A model generated the notes under the pieces. It worked only from the letters and a program-made list of their open reading frames with translations, did not search any database and was not told the DNA's origin. A program made the position numbers and the translations under genes. Positions 44,635 through 56,259 of a DNA stretch of 64,000 bases are shown piece by piece. The DNA lies in NCBI RefSeq assembly GCF_023091155.1, contig NZ_JAHWXK010000001.1, forward strand, positions 2,914,001 to 2,978,000. The letters are read 5' to 3'. Source of the stretch: Microbacterium sufflavum (lineage in GTDB: Bacteria > Actinomycetota > Actinomycetes > Actinomycetales > Microbacteriaceae). Position 1 is the stretch's first letter; every line of letters starts with the position of its first letter.

Positions 44635-46088
44635 CCGACCCCGCCACCGCCCTCCACGCCGCCCGCCGCCGACGCGATCTCGCCGCGGGAGCGGAGGAGA
44701 CCTGCGACGTGCTGGTGGTCGGCGGAGGCATCACCGGTGTCGGTGCGGCTCTCGACGCCGCCTCACGCGGACTCCGCGTCACACTGATCGAGGCCGAAGA
44801 CCTCGCGTTCGGCACGAGCCGCTTCAGCTCGAAGCTCGTACACGGCGGACTGCGCTATCTCGCCACCGGTGATGTCGCCACCGCGAACGAGAGTGCGCTC
44901 GAACGACACCTGCTGATGACGGTGATCGCGCCGCACCTCATCCGTCCGCTGCCGCAGCTGCTGCCGTTCGCCGCCGGGGTGACGCTCCGCCAGCGCTCCG
45001 CCGGTTCGATGGGCATGGCCATGGGCGACGCGCTGCGACTGCGCGCCAGGACGCCGCGTCGGGTGCTGCCACCGCCGCGACTGGTGGGGCCGCGCGAGGC
45101 CCAGCGGCTGTTCCCCGCTCTGCGTCGCCGTGACCTGCGCGGCGGCGTGCTCGGCTTCGACGGGCAGCTGGTCGATGACGCCGCGCTCGTGGTCGCTGTC
45201 GCACGGACGGCGGCGGGGCGGGGCGCGCGCATCCTCACACGGGTGCGGGCGGAGGAGCTGCACGACGGTGGAGCGACCGTCGTCGACACGCTCACGGGCG
45301 AGCGGCTCGAGCTGCGCGCCCGGGCCGTCGTGAACGCCACCGGCGTCTGGGCGGGAACGCTCGACGACAGCATCCGCGTGCGCCCGAGCCGCGGCACGCA
45401 CCTCGTGCTCGACGCGGACGACCTGGGCCGCCCGACCGCGGCGTTGACCGTTCCCCGGGAGGGCTCGATCAGCCGCTACGTGTTCGCGCTGCCGCAGCGC
45501 CACGGGCGGGTGATCGTGGGGCTGACCGACGAGGACGCCGCCGGGCCGGTCCCGCGCGTCGCCGCGCCCACCGAGCCCGAGATCGCGTCGCTGCTCGCCA
45601 CGCTGAACCGACTGCTGGCGACCCCCCTCACGCGAGACCACGTCCGCGGGGCGTTCGCCGGACTGCGGCCCCTGGTGGACAACGGCGCCGCGTCGTCCGC
45701 GGACGTGTCCCGGCGGCACCTGGTGCACGTCTCCCCCGGCGGGTTCGTGTCGGTGCTCGGCGGGAAGCTCACGACCTACCGTCGGATGGCCGAGGACGCG
45801 GTCGACCTCGCCCTGCGTCACCGCGGGATCGACGCACCGCCCAGCAGCACCGCGGCTCTGCGGCTCGTGGAGGACACGGGCGCGCGGTGGGGTGCACCGG
45901 ACGACACGTCGGATCCGCCCGCACTCCCACGCGCCGCGGTCGAGTTCGCCGTGCGGTGCGAGGGCGCGCTGACCGCGGACGACGTCCTGGAACGACGCAG
46001 CCGCCTCGCGCTGGTCACCGCCGACGCGGAGCGCGCACGACCGACCGTCGAGCGCATCGTCGCGGAGACCCTCGCCGATCTGGACTGA
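44631..46088 (+). CDS. glpD: Glycerol-3-phosphate dehydrogenase/oxidase, FAD-dependent
   Basis: A 485-residue flavoprotein that oxidises sn-glycerol 3-phosphate to dihydroxyacetone phosphate at the membrane. The FAD motif is DVLVVGGGITGVGAALDAASRGL, then the family block GTSRFSSKLVHGGLRYLATGDVATANESALERH, and C-terminal VHVSPGGFVSVLGGKLTTYRRMAEDAVDLA. It is a little shorter than E. coli GlpD. No glpF or glpK adjoins it. Its DHAP product is the backbone used by the AGPS-like enzyme across the divergent promoter. The GTG at 44631 overlaps the TetR stop by four bases. Confidence 0.9.
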   Translation: MTDPATALHAARRRRDLAAGAEETCDVLVVGGGITGVGAALDAASRGLRVTLIEAEDLAFGTSRFSSKLVHGGLRYLATGDVATANESALERHLLMTVIAPHLIRPLPQLLPFAAGVTLRQRSAGSMGMAMGDALRLRARTPRRVLPPPRLVGPREAQRLFPALRRRDLRGGVLGFDGQLVDDAALVVAVARTAAGRGARILTRVRAEELHDGGATVVDTLTGERLELRARAVVNATGVWAGTLDDSIRVRPSRGTHLVLDADDLGRPTAALTVPREGSISRYVFALPQRHGRVIVGLTDEDAAGPVPRVAAPTEPEIASLLATLNRLLATPLTRDHVRGAFAGLRPLVDNGAASSADVSRRHLVHVSPGGFVSVLGGKLTTYRRMAEDAVDLALRHRGIDAPPSSTAALRLVEDTGARWGAPDDTSDPPALPRAAVEFAVRCEGALTADDVLERRSRLALVTADAERARPTVERIVAETLADLD

Positions 46089-46107
46089 TCCCGCCGCGGG
46101 CCCCGGA

Positions 46108-48048
46108 TCAGTGGCGCTCGTGCAGCGGGAGGTCGATCGTACCGGTCTCTCCCGCGTGGCGCGCCTTGGGGATGCGCGTCCCGAGCACCTGCGCCACCAC
46201 GTCCTGGGCGATCTTCGACGCGGTGAGCCCCGCATCCGCGAGGATCTGGTCGCGCGACGCGTGGTCGAGGAACTCGTCGGGCAGCCCCAGCTCGTCCACG
46301 GCCGTGTCGATCCCGGCCTCGCGCAGCACCTGGCGCACGCGCGTGCCGATGCCGCCGACGCGGATGCCGTCCTCCAGGGTGATGACCAGGCGATGACGAG
46401 CGGCGTGCTCGACGACCGACGGCTGCACCGGGATCGCCCAGCGCGGGTCGAGCACCGTCGCACCGATGCCCTGCGCGCGGAGGCGGTCCGCCACATCGAG
46501 GGCGAGCTCGGCGAACGGGCCGATCGCGACGATGAGCACGTCTTCGCTCTCCCCCCTGGCCAGCACGTCGACTCCGTCAGCGAGGCGCTCGATCGCCGGG
46601 AGGTCGGGCGCGACCTCCCCCTTCGGGAACCGGATCACGGTGGGCGCGTCCTCGACGGCGACCGCCTCGTCCAGCGCCTCGGTGAGTCGCACGCCGTCGC
46701 GCGGCGCGGCGATGCGGATGTGCGGCACGATCTGCAGCATCGCGAGGTCCCACATGCCGTGATGGCTCGGACCGTCGGGACCGGTGACCCCGGCCCGGTC
46801 GAGCACGAAGGTGACGCCGGCACGGTGCAGCGCGACGTCCATGAGCACCTGATCGAAGGCGCGGCCCATGAAGGTCGCGTACACCGCGACCACCGGGTGC
46901 AGCCCGCCGTAGGCGAGTCCGGCCGCCGAGGCCACGGCGTGCTGCTCGGCGATACCCACGTCGTAGACCCGATCCGGGAAGCGCTCGGCAAAGGGGGCCA
47001 GGCCGGTCGGCCGCAGCATCGCCGCGGTGATCGCGATCACGTCGGAGCGCCGTTCGCCCACGTCGACCAGCGCGTCGGAGAACACGTCGGTCCATCCGCG
47101 CCCGCCGGAGGACAGCGTCTCCCCGGTCGTGGGGTCGATGCGCCCGACCGCGTGGAACTGATCGGCGTCGTCGTCGCGCGCGGGCTGGTACCCGCGCCCC
47201 TTCTCGGTGATGGCGTGCACGATGACGGGCGCGCCGTACGACTTCGCGAGCTCCAGGGTCTCCAGCAGGGCCGGGAGGTCGTGGCCGTCCACCGGGCCGA
47301 GGTACTTGATGTCGAGGTTCGAGTAGAGGGCCTCGTTGTTCGTGAAGCGGGAGAGGAAGCCGTGCGTGCCACCCCGCACCCCACGGAACACGGCCCTGCC
47401 GACGGGGCCGAACGCGCGGAACAGACGGTCCGACTTGTGGTGGAGGTCCTTGTACGCGGCCGCCGTGCGGACCCGGTTCAGGTACCGCGACATCCCGCCG
47501 ATCGTGGGTGCGTAGGAGCGGCCGTTGTCGTTGACGACGATCACCAGGTTGCGGTCGTTGTCGTCGGAGATGTTGTTCAGCGCCTCCCAGGTCATGCCGC
47601 CGGTGAGCGCACCGTCGCCCACGACCGCGACCACATGGCGGTCGGCGCGTCCGGTCGCGGTGAGGGCGCGGGACACGCCGTCTGCCCAGCTCAGCGAGCT
47701 CGAGGCGTGGGAGGACTCGACCACGTCGTGGGGGCTCTCGCCGCGCTGCGGGTAGCCGGCCAGACCGCCGCGCACGCGCAGTCCGGAGAAGTCCTGGCGC
47801 CCTGTGAGCAGTTTGTGCACGTACGACTGATGCCCGGTGTCGAAGATGAAGGGGTCGTCGGGAGACGAGAACACGCGGTGGAGGGCGATGGTGAGCTCCA
47901 CGACGCCGAGGTTCGGCCCCAGGTGGCCCCCGGTACGGGAGACGTTCTCGACGAGGAACGTGCGGATCTCGGAGGCGAGTTCTTCCAGTTGCTCTGGCGA
48001 CAGGCGGTCCAGGTCGCGGGGTCCAGAGATGCTCGGAAGAATGGGCAT
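46108..48048 (-). CDS. dxs: 1-deoxy-D-xylulose-5-phosphate synthase
   Basis: A 646-residue thiamin-diphosphate enzyme, the first step of the MEP isoprenoid pathway, also a DXP supplier. The TPP-binding motif is VGDGALTGGMTWEALNN, and DTGHQSYVHKLLTGR, VHAITEKGRGYQPA and GVTGPDGPSHHGMWDL are diagnostic. The ATG at 48048 (MPILPSISGPRDLDRLSPEQLEEL) matches the family start and has GAGGAGG before it, whereas the open frame extends 13 codons further. It lies between glpD and acnA on the minus strand. Confidence 0.95.
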   Translation of the reverse strand: MPILPSISGPRDLDRLSPEQLEELASEIRTFLVENVSRTGGHLGPNLGVVELTIALHRVFSSPDDPFIFDTGHQSYVHKLLTGRQDFSGLRVRGGLAGYPQRGESPHDVVESSHASSSLSWADGVSRALTATGRADRHVVAVVGDGALTGGMTWEALNNISDDNDRNLVIVVNDNGRSYAPTIGGMSRYLNRVRTAAAYKDLHHKSDRLFRAFGPVGRAVFRGVRGGTHGFLSRFTNNEALYSNLDIKYLGPVDGHDLPALLETLELAKSYGAPVIVHAITEKGRGYQPARDDDADQFHAVGRIDPTTGETLSSGGRGWTDVFSDALVDVGERRSDVIAITAAMLRPTGLAPFAERFPDRVYDVGIAEQHAVASAAGLAYGGLHPVVAVYATFMGRAFDQVLMDVALHRAGVTFVLDRAGVTGPDGPSHHGMWDLAMLQIVPHIRIAAPRDGVRLTEALDEAVAVEDAPTVIRFPKGEVAPDLPAIERLADGVDVLARGESEDVLIVAIGPFAELALDVADRLRAQGIGATVLDPRWAIPVQPSVVEHAARHRLVITLEDGIRVGGIGTRVRQVLREAGIDTAVDELGLPDEFLDHASRDQILADAGLTASKIAQDVVAQVLGTRIPKARHAGETGTIDLPLHERH

Positions 48049-48162
48049 CTGCGCCTCCTCACAGGCTTCGACAGAGACGCCCGTCACGGGTGCGAGCGCC
48101 TACCGATCCTACCTCGCGGAGTCGGAGAAGCCGCCGAGGACGACGCCCCCTTGACACGGCGA

Positions 48163-48192
48163 AGGGGCCCGTGTCCGTAGACCCGGGCCCCT
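48163..48192 (-). terminator. GC-rich hairpin after acnA
   Basis: A 9-bp stem (AGGGGCCCG/CGGGCCCCT) with a 12-base loop starts 13 bases beyond the acnA stop codon. The T-run after it on the minus strand is weak. A terminator role is likely but not certain. Confidence 0.5.
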
Positions 48193-48204
48193 CCGTGAGA
48201 CGCG

Positions 48205-51039
<2,835 letters not shown>

Positions 51040-51164
51040 GAATCCGTCTCCTTCTATTCGGATGGGAGCGACAGGCGCCTCCATCTTGCTCGCCCGCGCA
51101 CCCCGGCGGCTAGGAAGGCGGACCTAACCAGTCTGCTCCCCGCGACGCGTGGGCGAAAGCCTGC

Positions 51165-51190
51165 GATTTATCTTGATGTCGAGATAAATC
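51165..51190. promoter_or_regulatory. Inverted repeat upstream of acnA, possible operator
   Basis: Arms GATTTATCT and AGATAAATC are exact reverse complements with an 8-base spacer. The element ends 3 bases after the stop of the DUF3159 gene and lies 126-151 bases before the acnA start. The repeat is A+T-rich, unlike its surroundings. The regulator is not known. Confidence 0.55.
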
Positions 51191-51192
51191 TA

Positions 51193-51930
51193 TCACGCCG
51201 CGGCGGCATCCTCGCGCGAAGGCGCGCGGGGATAGAGCGCACGGACCACCAGCCAGGTGACCGCGATGAGCGGCGCGAACAACGGCAGTCCCATCACCAG
51301 CTTGAGCGTTCCGAGCGCCGTCACGTCGCCCGCGAGATACAGGGGGAACTGCACGGCCAGTCGCGCGAAGAAGAGGGCCGCCCACGCGATGCCGAGCCAG
51401 AAGAAGGCGCGACGCTTGCGGCGGTCCGTCCGCCACGCGGTGCCCTCGCCCATGAGGAAGCCGGCGGCCAGACCGATGACCGACCACCCGATGAGCGCCG
51501 ACACGAGGATGGCCGACCCGTACACGGCGTTGGTGATGAGCCCGGGGACGAAGTTGTCCTCGCCGCGCCCGGTCCAGAGCGCCAGTCCTGCGGCGGCGAC
51601 CGCGGCGATCAGGCCGCCGAGCGCCGCGGACGGTGGCGACTTCTGCACCAGGCGCACGATCGTGAAGATCGCGGCAAGCCCGACGGAGACGCCGAGCGGA
51701 AGGATCAGCGGCTGCGGGCGGAGGGTGAAGAGGATGACGAACGCGAGGCTCGGGAGCACCGATTCGACAATGCCGCGCCAGCCGCCCATCGCCGACCACA
51801 CGACCGTGTGCGTGCTCGCGCTCTGCGCGGGATCGAGGCCCGCCTTCCTGGCCGCTCCCCCCAGCGCGGCACCCAGGATCTCCGACGCGGTCTGCGGGCG
51901 CTCCGGCTCCTCGGGAACCGGGGAGCTCAC
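51193..51930 (-). CDS. DUF3159 membrane protein
   Basis: A 245-residue protein with about six transmembrane helices. Marks of the actinobacterial DUF3159 family are SAMGGWRGIVESVLPSLAFVILFTLRPQ near the N-terminus and LIGWSVIGLAAGFLMGEGTAWRTDRRKRRAFF. Its role is unknown. It is the last of a three-gene unit dut-DUF3710-DUF3159 with four-base overlaps, an order found widely in Actinobacteria. The acnA gene follows after a 153-base regulatory region. Confidence 0.88.
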   Translation of the reverse strand: MSSPVPEEPERPQTASEILGAALGGAARKAGLDPAQSASTHTVVWSAMGGWRGIVESVLPSLAFVILFTLRPQPLILPLGVSVGLAAIFTIVRLVQKSPPSAALGGLIAAVAAAGLALWTGRGEDNFVPGLITNAVYGSAILVSALIGWSVIGLAAGFLMGEGTAWRTDRRKRRAFFWLGIAWAALFFARLAVQFPLYLAGDVTALGTLKLVMGLPLFAPLIAVTWLVVRALYPRAPSREDAAAA

Positions 51931-52514
51931 GCCGAGCCCGGGGTCGCCGGCATCTTCAGGGGGATGAGGTCACGCGGGGGCATGGGGGCGCCGCCACGCA
52001 CGACGACGATGGAACGGAACAGGTCCTCCACCTTCGCGGCCGCCTCGGGATCGGACGCCGCCGCCCCGCCGATCACACCGCGCAGGAACCACCGCGGGCC
52101 GTCGATGCCGATGAAGCGTGCCAGACGCAGGCCGGAGCCCTCGGCCGCCGTGGCCGGGACCTCGGCGAGCAGCTCCTTGCCCAGCGGGCCCTCCCGCTCC
52201 TCGACCCGTCCGCCCTGCGCCTTCACCTGATCACGCAGCTGCACGCGGGTCTCGTCCCACAGGCCGCCCGATCGGGGCGCCGCGAACGGCTGCACCTGCA
52301 ACGAGGACTCCGCGTAGTCGAGACCGACGGCGACGATGCGCTTGGACTGCTCCTCGACCTCGAGGCGCAGGTTCAGGCCCTCGCGCGGAAGGATCTTGAT
52401 CCCGCCGAGGTCGATGTACGGGCGGACCGGGTTCGCCTCGGAGTCGTCGAAAGGACCCTCCGTGGCGCGGTTCTCCGGCGCCGACTTGGAGGGGGTCGCG
52501 TTGTTGTCGCTCAT
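51927..52514 (-). CDS. DUF3710 domain-containing protein
   Basis: A 195-residue soluble protein. Family signatures are YIDLGGIKILPREGLNLRLEVEE, VVAVGLDYAESSLQVQPFAAPRSGGLWDETR and ARFIGIDGPRWFLRGVIGG. The function is not known. It overlaps dut and DUF3159 by four bases each, so the three are co-translated. Position between dUTPase and a membrane protein is conserved in Actinobacteria, but gives no clear role. Confidence 0.9.
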   Translation of the reverse strand: MSDNNATPSKSAPENRATEGPFDDSEANPVRPYIDLGGIKILPREGLNLRLEVEEQSKRIVAVGLDYAESSLQVQPFAAPRSGGLWDETRVQLRDQVKAQGGRVEEREGPLGKELLAEVPATAAEGSGLRLARFIGIDGPRWFLRGVIGGAAASDPEAAAKVEDLFRSIVVVRGGAPMPPRDLIPLKMPATPGSA

Positions 52515-52981
52515 CTCGCCTGTCCTGCTTCGTTCGCGGTGGCCTGTGCCTGGTAGCCGGTCGATCCGAATCCCCCGTCGCCCCTGACGCTGTCCGGGAG
52601 CTCCTCGACCGGCAGGAACCGGGCGCGGGTCACGGGCATCACGACGAGCTGGGCGATGCGATCGCCGACGGCCACATCGTACGCGCTGTGGATGTCCGTG
52701 TTGATCAGGCTCACCTTGATCTCACCCCGGTAGCCGGCGTCGACGGTGCCCGGTGCATTGACGATGGAGATCCCGTGCTTCGCCGCGAGACCACTGCGCG
52801 GAACGACGAAGGCCGCGTAGCCGTCCGGGAGGGCGATGCGCACGCCGGTCGGGACGAGAGCCCGCTCCCCCGGCTCCAGGTGCACGGCCTCCGCGGCGAC
52901 CAGATCGGCGCCCGCGTCACCCGGGTGCGCATAGCCGGGGACCACTGCGGCGATAATGGGGACATCAACGGAATCGGTCAC
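52511..52981 (-). CDS. dut: Deoxyuridine 5'-triphosphate nucleotidohydrolase
   Basis: A 156-residue trimeric dUTPase that hydrolyses dUTP to dUMP, keeping uracil out of DNA and feeding thymidylate synthesis. The five motifs are present: HPGDAGADLVA (I), RSGLAAKHGIS (II), GTVDAGYRGEIKV (III), VGDRIAQLVV (IV) and GDGGFGSTGYQA (V, the flexible arm). Starts 3 bases from the divergent DUF3093 gene, so the two must share a very compact promoter region. Confidence 0.96.
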   Translation of the reverse strand: MTDSVDVPIIAAVVPGYAHPGDAGADLVAAEAVHLEPGERALVPTGVRIALPDGYAAFVVPRSGLAAKHGISIVNAPGTVDAGYRGEIKVSLINTDIHSAYDVAVGDRIAQLVVMPVTRARFLPVEELPDSVRGDGGFGSTGYQAQATANEAGQAR

Positions 52982-52984
52982 CCC

Positions 52985-53458
52985 ATGAGGCTAATGCAGA
53001 ACCCCGCCACCGCCGCACGTCCCCGCTACCGGGAGCGGCTCGCACCGAGCCTCTGGCTCCTCGTCACCGTCGCTCTCGCCGGACCGATGGTCTCGCTCAT
53101 CTTCGTCCCGGTCGGATCGACGGTCGCCCTCGTCCTCGGCGCGCTGGTCTCCGCCGCGCTCGTCCTCGCGGTCATCGGTCTTGCCCCGGTCGTCTCGGTC
53201 GAGGACGGCGTGCTCCGCGCCGGTCGCGCGCACATCGACGTGACCCACCTCGGCGAACCGCTCGCGCTCGATGGAGCAGACGCACGTCACGCCAGAGGAC
53301 CCGGAATCCCCGCCCGCGGGTGGCACCTCATCCGCGGCGGTATCGACGGCCTGGTCGTGGTGCCCAACCTCGACGACGCGGATCCGGTCGTGGCGTGGAC
53401 CATCTCGACCCGCACCCCCGACCGCCTCGCTGCGGCGATCCGCGCCGCGAAAGGCTGA
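52985..53458 (+). CDS. DUF3093 family membrane protein
   Basis: A 157-residue protein with two adjacent transmembrane helices (about 22-70: LWLLVTVALAGPMVSLIFVPVGSTVALVLGALVSAALVLAVIG split by VG) and a C-terminal soluble part. The pattern RYRERLAPSLW and GVLRAGRAHIDVTHLGEPLALDG with the ending RTPDRLAAAI is typical of DUF3093. Function is unknown. ATGs at 52985 and 52994 are both possible; the first gives a 3-base gap to the divergent dut start, the second lacks a well-placed Shine-Dalgarno. Confidence 0.82.
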   Translation: MRLMQNPATAARPRYRERLAPSLWLLVTVALAGPMVSLIFVPVGSTVALVLGALVSAALVLAVIGLAPVVSVEDGVLRAGRAHIDVTHLGEPLALDGADARHARGPGIPARGWHLIRGGIDGLVVVPNLDDADPVVAWTISTRTPDRLAAAIRAAKG

Positions 53459-53529
53459 GCCACCCGCCAACGACAGCGCGCCCCTGACCGGATGGCCGGG
53501 GGCGCGTCATGCGTCGCTCGGAGGACTGC

Positions 53530-53823
53530 TCAGGCAGCGCACTCCTTGCAGATGGGGCCGTCGGGTCCCTCGTGGTCGAGCTGCGAACGATGCTTCACGA
53601 GGAAGCAGCTCATGCACGTGAACTCGTCCTGCTGCGCGGGCAGCACGACGACGTCGAGCTCGAGGTCGGAGAGGTCCGCGCCCGGCAGGTCGAAGTTCGA
53701 GGGGTTGTCGGAGTCCTCGTCCCCCGTCGTGCCGGACAGCTTGTCCGGCACACGCTCCTTCAGGGCTTCGATCGACTCGGAGTCGTCTTCACTCTTTCGG
53801 GGAGCGTCGTAATCGGTTGCCAT
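53530..53823 (-). CDS. DUF4193 family small zinc-ribbon protein
   Basis: A 97-residue acidic protein. The N-terminal half (MATDYDAPRKSEDDSESIEALKERV) is low complexity and acidic, and the C-terminal half holds CMSCFLVKHRSQL and ICKECAA, two CxxC pairs that should bind zinc. This is the DUF4193 pattern of Actinobacteria. The start at 53823 is the first conserved Met; the open frame runs 60 codons further. Divergent from sepH across about 200 bases. Confidence 0.9.
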   Translation of the reverse strand: MATDYDAPRKSEDDSESIEALKERVPDKLSGTTGDEDSDNPSNFDLPGADLSDLELDVVVLPAQQDEFTCMSCFLVKHRSQLDHEGPDGPICKECAA

Positions 53824-53903
53824 GCGGTGAATCTCCACTTTCATGGTGCGAGTGGGCGGGTGTGCCGTCGGGTAATCGGCGGCCATAGTTTGCATGACGG
53901 TGG

Positions 53904-53920
53904 GGCATTTCGCAAATGCC
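53904..53920. promoter_or_regulatory. Short perfect inverted repeat between DUF4193 gene and sepH
   Basis: GGCATTT-CGC-AAATGCC, 7-bp arms with a 3-base centre, lies midway in the 199-base divergent region. On the minus strand it overlaps a possible -35 (TTGCGA) of the DUF4193 gene. No other feature is visible in this stretch. Confidence 0.4.
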
Positions 53921-54022
53921 TCCGCATGCGACAGGGCAAACTCACGGCACGCCCGCGATATTCCCTGTTCCGCCCCCTCCCCCGTGACACCATGAACGCA
54001 CACCCATCAGAGGGGCATTCGC

Positions 54023-55066
54023 ATGGAAAACGTCACCATCGTCGGCACTGAAGCAGGAGTCCTCGTGCTCGCGACCGAGTCGGGCGAACGCTTCGCGCTG
54101 CCCATCGACGACGTGCTGCAGCGGGAGATCCGCCGCGCCACCCGACAGGCCGAACCGACCGCCCAGAAGCTCGCCGCGAGCCCGCGCGACATCCAGGCGC
54201 AGATCCGCGCCGGTCTCACCGCACCCGAGGTCGCCGAGCTGCTCGGTATCGCGGTCGACGACGTGGTCCGCTTCGAGGGGCCGGTGCTCGCCGAGCGCGA
54301 GCACATCATCGGCCAGGCTCTCGCCGTGCCCGTGCTCATCGGCAGCGAGGTCGAACCGGACGCCCAGCCGACGTTCGGCGCGGCCGTGCGCGCCAAGCTC
54401 GCAGAGGTCGCGGCGACGTCCGAGCGCTGGGCGAGCTGGAAGGAGGACACCGGCTGGATCGTGAAGCTCGAGTTCACAGCCAACGACGTCGATCACGACG
54501 CCCGGTGGAGCTTCGACCCCCGGCGCAGCGCGCTCTCGCCCCTCAACGCCGACGCCACTCAGCTCTCCCGCCAGGGCTCGCTCCCCGAGGGACTGATCCC
54601 CCGGCTCCGCGCGGTGGAAGCCGACCGGACGACGTCGCCGTACAAGGACGACAGCCGTTTCGACTCCGGTGCCTTCGGACCGCGCCTCGTGCCCACCCCG
54701 GAGGGGGAGGTCGAAGAGCCGTCGCTGCCGGAGCGCTCCGCCCCCGCCGTCCAGGACGCGGCGATCAACCGCGCCCCCGACTCCAGCGCCCCGAGCGCCG
54801 AGACCGCCGACCTGCTGGAAGCCCTGCGACGGCGTCGGGGTCAGCGCGAGACGTCACCGCTGCTCGAGGAGCACGAGGAGAGCCGCGAGGAGTCGAGCCC
54901 GATCTCTCTCTTCGAGGCCTTCGACGATGTCAGCGAGCCGGAGACGACGGAACCGGACTCGCCGCGCAGCCCCGCCGAACCGGCGGAGAGCGGCGGCCGT
55001 CGTCGTCGTCGCAACGCCATGCCGTCGTGGGACGAGATCGTCTTCGGAGCGCGCACCGACGAGTGA
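54023..55066 (+). CDS. sepH: Septation protein SepH
   Basis: A 347-residue actinobacterial division protein that binds FtsZ and promotes septum formation. The N-terminal DUF3071 domain includes ESGERFALPIDDVLQREIRRA and the predicted helix-turn-helix PRDIQAQIRAGLTAPEVAELLGI. A conserved ALSPLNADATQLSRQGSLPEGLIPRLR block follows. The second half is an acidic, disordered linker, and the tail NAMPSWDEIVFGAR is the conserved C-terminal motif of the family. The AGAGGGG sequence before the ATG at 54023 is a good Shine-Dalgarno. Confidence 0.92.
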   Translation: MENVTIVGTEAGVLVLATESGERFALPIDDVLQREIRRATRQAEPTAQKLAASPRDIQAQIRAGLTAPEVAELLGIAVDDVVRFEGPVLAEREHIIGQALAVPVLIGSEVEPDAQPTFGAAVRAKLAEVAATSERWASWKEDTGWIVKLEFTANDVDHDARWSFDPRRSALSPLNADATQLSRQGSLPEGLIPRLRAVEADRTTSPYKDDSRFDSGAFGPRLVPTPEGEVEEPSLPERSAPAVQDAAINRAPDSSAPSAETADLLEALRRRRGQRETSPLLEEHEESREESSPISLFEAFDDVSEPETTEPDSPRSPAEPAESGGRRRRRNAMPSWDEIVFGARTDE

Positions 55067-55093
55067 GTCGCGCTCTCCGCGGTGGCGTCGGCG

Positions 55094-56215
55094 TCACCGT
55101 GCGAAGGCACCGAGACGGATGAGCGGCACCCGCGTCTCCTCATCGGTCATGGCACCGTGCTGTCCGATCATGCCGCGATTGCGCTGATCCGCTGCGGTGC
55201 CGTCGTACACCGCCCAGGACCCGCGCGCGATCACGAGCACGTCCCCCACCCGGGCAGCCGCGGCCTCCGTCACCGCGGGACCGAACAGGCCGGCCCTGAT
55301 GGCGTCGTCGCGCGTCACGACATCGGCGGCGCCCTCCAGGTCGGTGCGCAGCCGGGAGAGCACCGCGCTCACGTCGGCGGCCGGCTCCAGGTACACGTGC
55401 AGCATGCGCGGCTCGCCGCCCAGGTGCCGCACCCCGCGCAGGTGCGATTCGTCGAGGACCGCCTGCCGATGGGCGGGGACATCGACCATGCCGTGGTCGG
55501 AGGTCACCAGGACGCCGACGCCCGGAGGCACACGAACGCTCAGGGCGGCATCGATGCGCTCCAGCGCCGCGACCCACTCCGCGGAGGCGATCCCGTAGCG
55601 GTGCCCCGCCTTGTCGACCTCGGGCAGATAGCAGTAGACGAAGGAGCCCGGATGGTCGTGGGCGAGAGCGAAGGCCGCCTCGACCCGATCCTCCGGGGTC
55701 AGCGCGGGGACGAAGGTCGCGCCGCGCAGCGTCGCGCGCGTGAACCCGCTCGTGGCGTACGCGGCGAGCCCCACGGCGAACGTCTCGCGGCCCGCGGCAG
55801 CCTCCCGCTCGAAGACGGTCGGCACCGGCTGCCACGCGAGCGGGTCGAGCCCGTCGCTCTCCCACCCGCTGAGCTGGTTCACGAGCACGTCACGCTCGCG
55901 GTCGAGGACGCGGTACCCCACCAGCCCGTGCTCGCCGGGCCAGACACCCGTCACGATGCTGGTCAGCGCGGCAGCCGTCGTCGACGGGAACACGCTGTGC
56001 GCGACATCCCGCTTCGTCATCGCCCCACTGAGCGTGCGCGCGTGACCGGAGTGCCCGCGGAGGCTGAGGGCGCCCAGTCCGTCGACGACCACCAGCACGA
56101 CCGACTCCGTGCGCGGGAGCAGCTCCGACTCGCCGCGGAGAGCGGCGCTCAGGTCGCCCGCCACCCCGACGACGCTCCGGGCGCTGGGCGAGGCGGACGG
56201 TAGCATGAGGGACAT
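55094..56215 (-). CDS. Alkaline phosphatase superfamily nucleotide pyrophosphatase/phosphodiesterase
   Basis: A 373-residue protein of the alkaline phosphatase superfamily (NPP-like). The metal-binding Asp is in VVLVVVDGLGALSL, the nucleophile Thr/Ser region is SVFPSTTAAALTSIVTGVWPGEHG, and further metal ligands are in YLPEVDKAGHRYG and LVTSDHGMVDVP. No signal peptide is seen, so it acts in the cytoplasm or is anchored otherwise. Found next to parC in many Actinobacteria. Substrate not known. It is convergent with sepH and divergent from parC by 44 bases. Confidence 0.88.
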   Translation of the reverse strand: MSLMLPSASPSARSVVGVAGDLSAALRGESELLPRTESVVLVVVDGLGALSLRGHSGHARTLSGAMTKRDVAHSVFPSTTAAALTSIVTGVWPGEHGLVGYRVLDRERDVLVNQLSGWESDGLDPLAWQPVPTVFEREAAAGRETFAVGLAAYATSGFTRATLRGATFVPALTPEDRVEAAFALAHDHPGSFVYCYLPEVDKAGHRYGIASAEWVAALERIDAALSVRVPPGVGVLVTSDHGMVDVPAHRQAVLDESHLRGVRHLGGEPRMLHVYLEPAADVSAVLSRLRTDLEGAADVVTRDDAIRAGLFGPAVTEAAAARVGDVLVIARGSWAVYDGTAADQRNRGMIGQHGAMTDEETRVPLIRLGAFAR

Positions 56216-56259
56216 CCGAGCCAGTCTGACACAGGCTCCCGTACGCCCCCAGGAAGTCC

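Noticed and set aside
51109..51127. DtxR/IdeR iron box before acnA as an annotated feature
   Set aside because: Only about 11 of 19 positions match the consensus, so it is mentioned only as a possibility.
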